64,000 bases of DNA from Posidonia oceanica (Eukaryota; Streptophyta; Magnoliopsida; Alismatales; Posidoniaceae). Both the position numbers and the translations under genes were made by a program. Each line of letters begins with the position of its first letter. Within the stretch, counting starts at the first letter, position 1. The notes beneath the pieces were generated by a model. It saw only the letters and a program-made list of their open reading frames with translations, was not told where the DNA came from and did not search any database. The stretch lies in NCBI GenBank assembly GCA_037176725.1, contig JAZBRS010000013.1, positions 6,203,001 through 6,267,000 on the forward strand, written 5' to 3'. Shown in pieces: positions 46,181-56,156 of this stretch.

Positions 46181-47530
46181 TTTTGGATAACAAGTATTGG
46201 CCTCAGCTTTGTTGTCTAAAGATGATATGCCTGACGAGGGGCTGTCTCTTCTTGAGATCTCAATCCTGACTCGTAGGCGAATACCAAGTGACCGTCCTGA
46301 ATAGGAGGGGTCAAGTACGACTCGGAGTCGTAAAATTTCCTAGATTTTTGCATCATAGGCCTTACTCTTTATCAGTTTCATGATGTGATGTTGGTTGGGT
46401 AGATTTTACCCTACTTTCTATTTTTTTTGGAATTTTGATCTTTTGCTATTTTTTGGATTTTTTATATTTTGCTATTTTTTGGATGTTTGGTTTTCTCATT
46501 TTTTTTTTGGATTTTGGGTTTTTTCATTTTTTTGGATTTTTGGGTTTTTCTTTTTTTTTTGGATTTTCTAGGTTCTCATTTTTTGGATTTTTGATCTTTT
46601 TTATTTCTTTGGATTTTCTAGGTTTTCTCATTTTTTGGATTTTTGATCTTTTTCTTTTTTTTTGGATTTTTGGGGAGTAGAAGAATCTTCCATGGAGTTG
46701 GGAAATAGGAGACCTCATGGTTGGGAAACCTTGATAATTGAGTCCCTTGTGCATCTTGGAGCCCAAAGATACTTCAGGCTTGCTTTGGCGCCTTACTGCC
46801 CCTAGACCTAGGTTTCTGCCCCTTGCCTCTAAGTGTGCAATGCAGGGTGTGGTGAAGGAGGGTCAGTGTCCAAAGATACTTCAGACTTGCTTTGGCGCCT
46901 TACTGCCCCTAGACCTAGGTTTCTGCCCCTTGCCTCTAAGTGTGCAATGCAGGGTGTGATGAAGGAGGGTTAGTGTCCTATCCTAGGATTTCAGCTAAAT
47001 ATTTGAAGCCTATACCCCTCCTAGTTCAAGGTTAATTCCTACTGCGCTTGATAATTCCCAATTTTCAGTTTTGACTCTTTGGACAGCTTCTTTGCTGCCT
47101 TCTTTTCCTCTCTTACTTTACATGGACAGCTTCTTTACTATCTTCTTTTTACCTCTACTTTCTTTTCATGGGTATTCTAGCAAGCATCAGTAGTCTCACC
47201 CTTTTTTTTTTGAATGCTCGGCCAACGGATATTCATGGACTGAGACATTCTTCTATTTGTTACACTCCCCTCTTTTCTACGCTTCTAAATTTGGCCTTAG
47301 ACGCCTACCCAGTTTGCACTAGGGTAGTGTGTCTGACTCAAAGAATGTGTATGGACTTGTTGTTTCATGAACTGGGAGGGGGCTTCTTATGATTTGCCTC
47401 TATCTCAATGTTGGACCATTCCCCCTCCTTCTTCCACAAGGTGTTTGTGAGGTGAGGCTAAGGTATGATTCCTAGGCTTTGGAAACAATAGGTCCTCAAG
47501 CACGGCTAATTCGGTGGCTCAGTGTGCATG
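46181..47530 (-). other. 3' untranslated region of D next to integrase
   Basis: Holds a T-rich tract of TTTTTTGGATTTT words at 46420-46680 and an exact-period (107 bases) tandem duplication at 46763 to about 46976, with four or five differences between copies. The rest shows no domain on either strand. Confidence 0.6.
46763..46976. repeat. 107-base direct tandem duplication
   Basis: Copy 1 starts CCAAAGATACTTCAGGCTTG at 46763 and copy 2 at 46870 with CCAAAGATACTTCAGACTTG. Both contain CCTAGACCTAGG and end in GTGTCC. Few differences mean it is recent compared with its surroundings. Confidence 0.85.
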
Positions 47531-48696
47531 TCAAGGGTAGTACCTTTTGAGGTGCAGTGCATGCCAGGGATATTCAAGCCTAGTTCCGTCCTCTCCGACC
47601 AAACAATAGGCATTGCTCGGATATGCTTTAACCACCAAGTACGATCCTTCCCAATTTGGTCTCAGTTTTCCATGCTTGCGAAGAAGGATTTCTTTAAGCA
47701 CCCATTCACGAATATTGAATTTACGTTCAATTAATTTCCTTTTATAAGCTCTTGCAAGTCATTCTTGGTAGAGGCGTGCATGCTCAACTGCCTGCAACCG
47801 CTTCTTATCTAGTAAATCTAACTGTAAACTTAATAATTGCCTCTTATCCTCAGCATTTATCTCATCGTCGAGTTGGATTCTAGATAAGGGGACCATGATT
47901 TCAAATGGAACTACTGTCTCCATACCATAAGTAAGCGCGAACGTGGTTTGACCCGTAGGTGTTCTTATGGAGGTTCAGTAGGCCCATAAAGTATCAATTA
48001 GTTTATCTGTCCAATCAGGTCCCTTGGCACCTCCTACCGTTCTTTTAAGGATTCGGATTAACGTTTTATTAGTAGCTTCAGCTTGCCCATTACCTTGGGG
48101 GTAATATGGTGATGAATGATGCATCTCAATCTTGAACTTCTTGCAAAGCTTTTTGAAGTCCTGGGATACGAAGATTGCACCGTTATCTACTACTAGTCTC
48201 TTTGGAATCCCGAATCTTGAGAGGATGTTCTTTCGCACGAACTTGCAAAGGTTTGAATCTTTGATCTCAGTGAACGCTTCTGCTTCAACCCATTTGGTGA
48301 AGTACTCAGTAGCAGTGAGCATGAACTTGTTCTGCTTTTCGGTGGCAAGGGGTCCTACGACATCGAACGCCCACATGGAGAAGGGCCATATTGCTTGAGT
48401 TGGATTTAACTCTGATGCTGGTGCATGTATTCTGTCTGCATGGATCTGGCATTACTTGCACCTTCTTACCTTATCTGCACAATCTACCTCCATTGTGGGC
48501 CAGTAATAGCCCCTCCGTAGTATCATTTTTGCCATGAATTGAGAACTGATGTGTCCTCCATATATCCCTTCGTGCATTCCTCTAAGGATGAATTCGAGCT
48601 CCTCGTAGGTGACGCAACGAAGCTCTATTCCGCTGAAGGATCTCTTGAAAAGGACTCCGGCTCTCATGAAGTATCTTGTGGCCATTCTTCTGACTA
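47531..48696 (-). pseudogene. Integrase of element D
   Basis: Minus strand. The zinc domain has MHEGIYGGH and CADKVRRCK-stop-CQIH, the stop falling where Gln would fit. The core has TATEYFTKWVEAEAF, VVDNGAIFVS and NGQAEATNKTLIRI, giving the D,D,E triad. A TGA follows LWAY, where related integrases have Arg (element C reads WAYRTSIRT). The C-terminus ends HLKRYYP at a TGA complementing 47531-47533. It would catalyse cDNA insertion. Not functional as read. Confidence 0.88.
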
Positions 48697-49340
48697 CCTC
48701 TTAATCATGTGAAGTTGTATACTCAGGGAAGGTCCTGTCTTGAATGTAGCTCCAGATGTCGAAGAACCATGGGTTCCCATCATCTTCTATGTTGTAGCAA
48801 ACTTCAAACTTGATTGCCTTCGATTCCCCAATTCTCTGTTTAAGCTCCACCGCCCATGATTCAGTTGAGTCAATGACAAATGTCCCATGCTGCTGCACCA
48901 TAATTGTTTTCTCTTGGGTATTTATGGGGAACTCAATTGAAGAAGCCAATGAAGCAAGAGCATCCGATAGAAGGTTGACTCTGGAGGGTATGGACATACA
49001 CCACTTGCTGGAATTGGGCTAACAATAGACAGGCAATGCCTTTGTATGTTTCTAGCCTTGGGTTGAGGGTTCTGTACTTGTTCAGAATTTACCTTAGGAC
49101 CAACTAGGAGTCTCTGATGAGCTTTAGTTGCTTTGCCCCTAGCTCCAGAGCTAGGCGTAATCCGTGGATCAAGGCCTCGTATTCTGCAATGTTGTTGGTA
49201 TTTACGGCGAAGTTCAGTTGCATAGCTCGTGAGATGAGGACTCCTTCCAGGGTGAGAAGCGCCACTCTGATGCCTGCCCCTTGCCTGTTGAGTGCTCCAT
49301 CAAAGTAGAAGGTCCATTGTTGACTGGGAGGCTCTGCAGC
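48697..49340 (-). pseudogene. Second (archaeal-type) RNase H of element D
   Basis: Minus strand. WTFYFDGALNRQGAGI carries the first catalytic Asp that element C has lost. NNIAEYEALIHGLRLALELG and, after frame breaks, LSDALASLASSIEFP follow. The domain marks the Tat lineage. Several stops lie between 49020 and 49120. Confidence 0.8.
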
Positions 49341-51010
49341 TTATATTTCCAGTATTTCCTCATTTGGGAAGTCTGTTTGGACTGGTTGATAGTCTTCTAT
49401 TGGTAAACTTGCTAAATGATCCTCTATGGCTTGCCCCTTAACTGCTTTCTGAAGTACATATTGAAGATCAAACTCAATGAGGAGGAGTTGCCATCTTGCT
49501 AGCCTTCCAGAGAGGGCTGGCTTTTCGAACATATACTTGATTGGATCCATTTTGACAATGTAGCAGACTTTATGAGCCAGGAAATAGTGCCTCAATTTCT
49601 GGGATGCCCATACCAAGGCTAGGCAATGTTTCTATGGATGCGTACTTTTCCTCGTACTCCAGGAAAGTTCTACTCAAATAGTAGATAGCCTTCTCTTTCT
49701 TTCTGTCTTCATCATGTTGGGCTAGCACTACTCCAATGGAGGATGAGGTGACCGCCACATACAGTAATAAAGGCTTTCCTGGTACGGGTGCTGACAGGAC
49801 CGGAGGGCTCATGAGATATGCCTTGATCTCGTCAAAAGCTTTCTGGCAACTTTTATCCCAAACAAACTCTTTTCCTCCCTTTAATAGCTCGTAGAAAGGC
49901 TTACATTGGTCGGCGTGTTGCGAAATGAATATCTTGATGAACTGTAAGCAACCGATGAGTCCTCTGAGCTCCTTGATATTCCGTGGAGGAGGCATTTGTG
50001 CTATTGCTCTAGCCTTCTGTGGGTCTACTTCAATTCCTCTTTTGATGATGATGAAGCCCAGTAGTTTCCCAGCTGTAACTCCAAACACACATTTCTTTGG
50101 GTTCATCTTTAACTGATATTGCCTTTCTCTGCTTAATACCCTTCTTAGTGCTTCGAAGTGTCCTTCCCTTGTTTTTTATTTGACCAGGATATCATCAACA
50201 TACACTTCCATGCGGTCGTGCATCATGTCGTGGAAGATTGCCATCATTGCTCTTATGTCGCACCGGCATTCTTGAGACCAAAAGGCATGACCACATAACA
50301 GTATGTTCCCCATGGTGTAATGAATGATGTCTTCTCTTGGTCTTCTTCTGCTAGCTTGATCTGATTGATGCCGGAGAAGCCATCCATGAATGATAACATC
50401 TCGAATCCCGCTGTATTGTCAACTAGTAAGTCGATATGTGGCAAAGGGAAGTCATCTTTGGGATAGGCGGTGTTGAGGTTGCGATAGTCAATGCAAACCC
50501 TAACTTTTCCGTCCTTCTTGGCTACTGGCACTATGTTGGAGACCCAGTCAGGATATACCACCACTCTGATGAATTTTGCCTTATGGAGCTTGTTGATCTC
50601 CTCTTTGACTTTGAGTGCTAGCTCTAGCCTCAATCGCCTCAGTTTCTGTTTGACAGGTTTGGCTCCAGGGTTTAGTGGAAACAGGTGTTCGACTAGGGCT
50701 GATCGCAGACTGGGCATGTCTTCGTATTTGAAGGCCAACACATCCACAAACTCCTTCAGAATTTGCACCATCTCTGCTTGCTCTTCTGGGCTCAAACTGG
50801 CACTTATGAGTATTAGCTTTAGCTCTTTTGTGGTCCCCAGGTTGACTTCTATGGTCTCTTCTCTGACTGCCTTAGTCTGCTCATCATATTTATCCATTAG
50901 GTGCTTAAGTAAGTCTGAGTCGGTTTCTTGGTCCTCCTCATCATTGCTGCAATTGACTAGCTCGTGTGCCTCGATTCCTGCACACTTAACAGATTGATCA
51001 AATTCTTCTA
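49341..51010 (-). pseudogene. Reverse transcriptase and RNase H of element D
   Basis: Minus strand, entering from the intron at 51010 with VEEFDQSVKC. Contains VNLGTTKELKLILISASLS, SNIVPVAKKDGKVRVCIDYR, then the intact YPKDDFPLPHIDLLVDNTAG. A frame break at about 50250 is followed by YVDD at 50202-50191, then GKLLGFIIIKRGIEVDPQKA and a first RNase H (LLLYVAVTSSSIGVVLAQHD; AIYYLSRTFLEYEEKYASIE). A further frame break lies near 49610. Confidence 0.9.
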
Positions 51011-51247
51011 CTAGGAAAACCATGTTAGCAGTAGTTAGCTACTGAGGCATTGCCTCCGTGTATTGACACACGTGCACAGTTTTTGAAGCAATGGTCGATG
51101 TTGACCACGAGCTGCTACAACCAACATGGTGATCCTCTCCCTTTTTGAAAACAGAAAGTAAATTGCCACTATTTCTAGGAAATGAAAACAATGCAGAATT
51201 TAACAGAGTTTTATTTACAGAATGTAAGAGGATGTCCCTAGAGTTAC
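51011..51247 (-). other. Putative spliceosomal intron before RT in element D
   Basis: Minus strand donor GATGGAG/GTAACT at 51247 and acceptor TTTTCCTAG/TAGAAG at 51011, 237 bases, with a CTGCTAAC branch-point-like word about 15 bases before the acceptor. The joined reading frame (Gly-Val-Glu-Glu-Phe) leads straight into the RT frame, whereas unspliced sequence has stops. Ogre elements are known to splice an intron between protease and RT, so this fits the lineage. Confidence 0.65.
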
Positions 51248-51959
51248 CTCCATCAGTAGAGGTTGGTGCCTTTCTAGGCGAGCTTGTCATCGCTGACGTT
51301 CCCACCATCTTTGAAAAGCTCATGATCTGTTCCTAGGTCAGGATCGATTTCGAGCCCATGGGGTTGCAGATCTTCAGAGAGGTTCGTAGTAATGCAATGA
51401 GCCTTATCTACCAGTCGTTGTGACCTGCATAGATTTTTATCCGTCAGTTGCTCCAAAGAAGAATAGAGGTTCGGAGCTGAAGCAAGAGAGGGCTCAGAAG
51501 AGGCAGTGTCGGAAGGAGAGGGAAGAGAAGGAGGTGGCTTGCCTAGAGGTTCGGGAGCTGGTGTGCCTAACAGTGGTGGCGATGATGATTCCTCAGCAGG
51601 TGGAGAAATTTCTGTTGCAGTCTGACCTTATGGAGGCTCTGCTGGCAACTCTGTTGCAGTCTGACCTTCTGGAGGCTCTGCTGGCAACTCTAATGGCGAT
51701 GGTGGAGTCCCTGTTGCAGTCTGACCATCTGGAGGCTCTATTGGCAACTCTGTTGCAGTCTGACCTTCTGGAGGCTTTGCTAACAACTCTAGTGTTTGGA
51801 ATAAGCCGGAAATGTATTCGTCGGCTGTGTCCTCTTCACTTGGGAGGGTAGATTTGGTTGGTTTCGCCAATATAATATTTCGCAGTGGGGATGTATTCGG
51901 ATTGAAAATCCCTACGCTGGTAAAATGCTATTGTAAACTCCACTGTAACGGATGCTCGT
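51248..51959 (-). pseudogene. Linker with 39-base coding repeats in element D
   Basis: Minus strand. Between G-patch and intron, an open stretch contains repeats of about 13 residues (ELPAEPPEGQTAT and variants) at 51620-51800, then Ser/Pro-rich sequence and SMEQLTDKNLCRSQRLVDKA-like sequence. The Pro/Glu-rich repeat is probably a disordered spacer. The plus-strand open frame over the same repeats is a shadow. Confidence 0.6.
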
Positions 51960-52110
51960 CGAGGAACTAGTCGAAACCAAGTCCTCCTTTCCCTTCTCTG
52001 TCATAAGCATGGACTGGCTCCTTTATTCCTTTTCCTTCTGGGACTAAGCCCTGACCTTCCTTATAGCCAATCTTTCTCATGATCTCCCAACCTACGCTCA
52101 TGGAGGGCCT
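51960..52110 (-). pseudogene. G-patch domain of element D
   Basis: Minus strand WEIMRKIGYKEGQGLVPEGK continuing GIKEP, then GKGGLGFD: the aromatic start, G-Y-K-E-G-Q-G-L core and closing GLGF match a G-patch. It sits between protease 2 and RT, as in element C. It ends at a TAG (Asp-stop-Phe). Such a module next to a retroviral-type protease probably binds nucleic acid or RT. Confidence 0.75.
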
Positions 52111-52850
52111 TCAGGACTTTGGAGATGCTTTTCTTTTGTGAACCAGCTTGGGCTTGGCCCATTTGTCCCTTAGCTCAACCATAGATACAATGTTCTTTCC
52201 TTTCTCAGCTCTAGTTGGCTTTTCTCGCACACTGAATTGGTGTGGTAAGTATATCACGTTCGCCTCAGCTTCCTTGCCTGGTATGTCCCCTGTTATTTTG
52301 ATAATTTTCCCGTTGTAAGGGAATTTCAGACATTGGTGCCGGAGGGATGATACTCCTTTCAGGTTGTCAAGCCGTTGCCTCCCCAAGATGATTTGATATG
52401 GAACATTCATGTCTATGACAATCAATTGGGTTAGAACCTGGGTTTGTCCTATCCCGATTTTGGTAGTTCATTTGCCGTGAGCTTTTCTCTTGCTGTCATC
52501 ATATCCAGGAATTGTCATGTCTATGGAGGTCAGTGAGGCTTCATTCACACCCAGAGCCCTTATTGTATTCAAAGAACAAATATTCATTGATGCTCCGGCA
52601 TCTATAAGCACGCCAGACACTAAATGATTATTTATGGAAATTGTTATATTTAGTGGTGCTTTCCTCGTTTCCAGTGGTGCCAGCTCGCTATCAGCAAATG
52701 TAATTATAGGCTCTACAAAAGCTATTGTAGCTATTACATGGAGATCCTCTACTGGTATGTCCGGAGCAACTTACGCCTTCTCCAACAATTCCTGTAGAGC
52801 TTTTCGATGTAAGACTAAGCTGTTATGAGATCAAAAATAGAGATCCTGGC
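52111..52850 (-). pseudogene. Protease 2 (canonical Tat position) of element D
   Basis: Minus strand. ILEQLKKTQARISIFDLITA, the segment that precedes protease in element C, then GVLIDAGASMNICSLNTIRA with DAG at 52602-52594, and YQIILGRQRLDNLKGVSSLR. The active-site triplet reads DAG instead of DTG/DSG. Frame breaks lie near 52465 (TGA/TAG) and 52770. This is the orthologue of element C's protease by position and flanking motif. Confidence 0.82.
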
Positions 52851-53844
52851 CTGTGTTTTCTTCAGCTGCTCCAAGATGTCATACTCTGTTGGCACAGATC
52901 CTTCTCGTGGTCTAACCGGCTCTGTTTGCTCCACTGGTGACATTATCCGGTTTGATAACCGTCCTCCTCTCGTAATGGGTGCCGCTGCCTCATCCTCTCT
53001 ACTTTGACTTCCTGATTCTTCTTTCTTTTTGTGTGGCAAGGCGAAGACAAACTTCTTTTGCATGGGCCCCTAAGCACTGGTGGTTTAATGGCTCTGGATG
53101 GTTGTCTTGCTGGTACTTGGAAGATTGAAGATGGCAGAGTAGTAGTGTTCCGAAATACCAAAGTACTTTGTGAGCCTGGTGCTTTGAAGATTGGCAACTG
53201 GCCTGATGGTGGCCTAGCTGCTCTGAAGATTGGGGAGACCGGCGGTGATTGTGGCTTAGGACCCCACAGCGATAACTTTCTCCATGGTGGGAGTTGTGCC
53301 TCTTCCTTATCCTGAAGGGTAGCTATTTGAGGTTCAAGCATCTTGAATTTGCATAATATCCCCGGACGATTAGCAGGAATGCTAACAACCGCACCCTCGT
53401 ACTTGAATTTCAGCAACTGATGAACAGGAGATGCCACAGCTCCGACTTCTGCTAGCCAAGACCTCCCGAGGATGAGAGGTTCTAGGACTTCTTCCTTCAA
53501 GATGATTACTATGGTGATGCTGGTCAAAGGGCCCACTGTAATTTCCATTGGTATTGTCCCTAGAGCCTATTTCTCGCTTTGATCGAACCCAATGCACATG
53601 AAAGGGGTCTTGTCTAGTCCATCCTCATTGATCCCTAGGCTTTGGAGCGTGGCTAAAGAACTAAGGCTTTGTCTTGCTCCAGTATCAACTAGCACTCCCT
53701 GTAGCACATGGTCATTGATGCCCACTGTAATGACGAAAGGCAGTTCTTGCTTATGCGGTGGCGGAAGCGTGGATTCTTGGAAGACAATGTTTTCTTGTTC
53801 AAATTGCTTGGTGGCTTTTTGAATCAAGGTGAGAGAGTTTTCTT
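52851..53844 (-). pseudogene. Protease 1 (extra retropepsin) of element D
   Basis: Minus strand. LPFVITVGINDHVLQGVLVD followed by TGARQSLSS, with a canonical DTG at 53686-53678, then EPLILGRSWLAEVGAVASPV and LLKFKYEGAVVSI. All parts of a retropepsin core are present: two beta-hairpin halves, DTGA and the ILGR-x-WL motif. A long Pro/Ser-rich linker to 52943 leads to protease 2. It is absent from element C, whose zinc finger runs straight into a linker and one protease. One TAG occurs near 53565. Confidence 0.82.
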
Positions 53845-53849
53845 CCTCC
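53845..53849. repeat. Target duplication of solo LTR, left copy
   Basis: CCTCC, repeated at 55045-55049 at the other end of the solo LTR. Confidence 0.85.
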
Positions 53850-55044
53850 TATAGATACGGGGTTCTTTTCGTGTTGGAGGAGAAGATGGGTTTTGCTCTT
53901 TTGTTGGCTTCTCGGAGTCCCCTTTTTTTTGTATCTGATTTCAACACTCCACGTGTATCAAAATCGGTGTGATCGCCACTCTCGATTTGCTTGCGCTAGC
54001 CCTCGAGACGCCTTGGGAGATGTGATGTGTGGGTTCAGCTACCTTAGGACAACGCCAGCGTTGCCCAAGGGTGCCTGTGCTTGGTGAGTCTCTTCTTCTT
54101 CTTCTTCCTTGTAAAACAAATGTTAGCAAAAATATGGATCAATATGGTGTAGTAACTTATTCAGAATGAATAAAATGGGACATAAAGAAATACTTACCCA
54201 AGGGATTTTATTCCCCTGGTTGCAACTATGTATGAATGCCTAGCTACAACAATATATGAAATGAAATGCGATTCGCAAAAATAAAAAGAAAAACCCCTTT
54301 GTTTATTTAAGAAAAGTAATATGCGATTGGCGTGCTTGGAGATAGAAGAAAACTCAAGCTCTCTCAAAACTCTTTCTCAACATAATCTCTCTTGAGATTC
54401 TGGCTCAAAACTCTCTCAATTTTTCTTTCACAAATTCCTCTAAAAATTCCCTCCTAATTCAAAAATCGTGTCCCCTGTGGCTATGGGGGTACCCCTGCTT
54501 TTATAGAAGCAAAGGAGGAACAAATATGGATTAAATGGCCAGATCAGCAAACTTTCCAATTCAGGGGTGTTATAAGCTGAAATCCTAGTGTATAACGACC
54601 TCCGAGGTACAATTGCCAGAATAAAGGAATATTCCCTGAATAAAGGTTGATTAAGAGTCTTTAAACTAGTTTTAATTGCCTTGACTGGTCAACAGATTCT
54701 AAAGAAGATAAAAACATGGATTTCGTATTTGGCTAAATAAGGAAATTTGTGTCTGGCACTGGGCTTCAACATTAGACGCTGGAAAACCAGCATCTTACGT
54801 TATAAGTTGGGATTCCAGCATATGATGCCCTCAGTCAGTCCACCTTTCAAATTTGGTCAAGAAATGAAGGATACTCAAATTGTTGACACTTAAAGCGCAA
54901 TAAGGGATGAAGATAATGTTTTGAACTAGGGAATAGGTGTTTGGCTCAAGTGAGAGGTCTTGGATTGAGCAAAGAGCCTCTCGGGATGACCTAATGCAAA
55001 AGACTACACTACCATGAAGGGAGTGCCAAAACGGGGTATCTACA
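53850..55044 (-). repeat. Solo LTR of the D family inside D's gag-pro gene
   Basis: Minus strand TGTAGATACCCCG at 55044, ending CCCCGTATCTATA at 53850; 1,195 bases with near-perfect inverted ends and CCTCC on both sides. No internal region. Removing it and one CCTCC leaves the gag-protease 1 frame open across the junction, so it is a later insertion that recombined to a solo LTR. It shares blocks with the D 3' LTR. Confidence 0.88.
54498..54505 (-). promoter_or_regulatory. TATA box of solo LTR
   Basis: Minus strand TATAAAAG in CTTCTATAAAAGCAGGGG. Palindromic words upstream on that strand: GTTATA at 54569-54574 facing TATAAC at 54591-54596, and a decayed copy of the 12-base hairpin at 54772-54797. 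Confidence 0.65.
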
Positions 55045-56025
55045 CCTCCGTGCTATCTTGCGGTTCATTTGCTACCGTGAAGATGAACTGGCTAAAAAGA
55101 TCTTCAATTGTTAGCCCTTCGCCTGCTTCGCTGTCCCAGTCATCATCTGAGATCATTTCTTCATCATTGGCTTGGTTGCCCCAGTCTTCATCTGATATTG
55201 CTTGGCTGTCCCAGTCCTTTGTTATTAATGGGTTAGGGATCTTGTCGTCCTTGAATGCCATTATTTGATGATTAGGGAGGGGGTCATTGTAGATTTACTG
55301 AGATGCCCCTATTTGCTCCCTCTATTTGGCTCTCTTTACCAAGACGTCCCATTCAAATACATCTACCTCTACCATGTCATAGACTGCATCTCTGAAGGTC
55401 CAGCAGTCATCTATGTTGTGACCATGTCTTCTATTGAATGGACAATACTTGTTCTGGTCACAGTTCGGAATTTCTGGCTTGGTTGGCGGGAGTTCAATTG
55501 CTTTTGGGCTTTCTAGCTCTATGAACATATCCGCCAGTGTGACTGGCAGAGGAGGGTAATGGTCCCTTTTTCCCCCTCTAGGTGGCAATAGCTGTGGAGG
55601 GGGGACATTATGATAATTGCCCCTATTCTCATTGTTGTTGCGGGGATTACCATTGTTGGCTTGATTGCTCTGTTTGCCCCTATTCCATTGGGGTTGGGGG
55701 GTATTCCACAGAGGGCAGATTCATTGCTGCTGAGGAGGATGGCTCCATGCTTGTTGCTGAGGGGGGCGGCCCCATGATTGTTGCTGCTGAGGAGGGCGGC
55801 CCCAAGATTATTGCTACTGAGGATGGCTCCATGCTAACTGCTGAGGAGTTACTATGGCTCTTTGCTCCGGTGGTTTGGGAGCGGTATTAATTCTGTTTAT
55901 AGCTCCAGTTACGCCTTCCACTACTTGTGCTCTTTTGCTCCTCACCTGGCTGTGCGATAAATTCCCAAACCAGGTAGGTCCCACCTTTTTGGCTGTGTGA
56001 CAATCTTCCAAAATCAAAAGGTGTT
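55045..56025 (-). pseudogene. gag C-terminal part of element D
   Basis: Minus strand. A Gln/Pro-rich linker with repeated QQQSWGRPP-like words (55700-55860), then PPRGGKRDHYPPLPVTLADM and a zinc-knuckle-like CPFNRRHGHNIDDCWTFRDA (about 55430). An acidic segment (DEDWGNQANDEEMISDDDWD) leads into protease 1. Stops occur near 55260-55320 and in the Gln-rich linker. The capsid domain is missing: the element is truncated near 56025, where A'-type sequence starts. Confidence 0.8.
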
Positions 56026-56035
56026 TTCAAATTTC

Positions 56036-56156
56036 TTTCATCCCCTAGTGGCTGATTGTTTGAGAGCGAGTTCCCCATTTTAGGAAATGCTCAATAGAAT
56101 ATCAATCTTACTGTAGAGTTAATCTTGTTCCAAGATCAACTCCAAGGCAGGGCATC
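56036..56156 (+). other. 3' tail of an A-related element (A')
   Basis: Matches 2505-2623 closely (TTGTTTGAGA..GAG, TTGTTCCAAGATCA) and ends in AAGGCAGGGCATC just before the LTR's TG. It shows a second, + strand element of the A type whose interior left of 56036 was lost or replaced. Confidence 0.75.

Larger units (their letters stand above)
34571..56025 (-). mobile_element. Element D: 5'-truncated Tat-like retrotransposon with antisense cargo genes
   Basis: Read on the minus strand: gag fragment, protease 1, protease 2, G-patch, intron, RT, RNase H, second RNase H, integrase, an 11-kb 3' region with three genes on the opposite strand and tandem arrays, polypurine tract, 3' LTR. The 3' LTR cuts into element B's protease. 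The left-side target GCAGT has no partner, and the 5' LTR, primer site and gag N-terminus are missing at the right end, where A'-type sequence begins near 56036. The solo LTR at 53850-55044 is a separate later insertion of the same family. Confidence 0.85.

Noticed and set aside
51420..51851. 143-codon plus-strand open frame
   Set aside because: Shadow of the Pro/Glu-rich coding repeats of element D on the minus strand.
34571..55044. 34571-36177 and 53850-55044 as the LTR pair bounding element D
   Set aside because: The right copy has its own CCTCC duplication and interrupts D's gag-protease frame, with gag continuing to its right, so it is a separate solo LTR.
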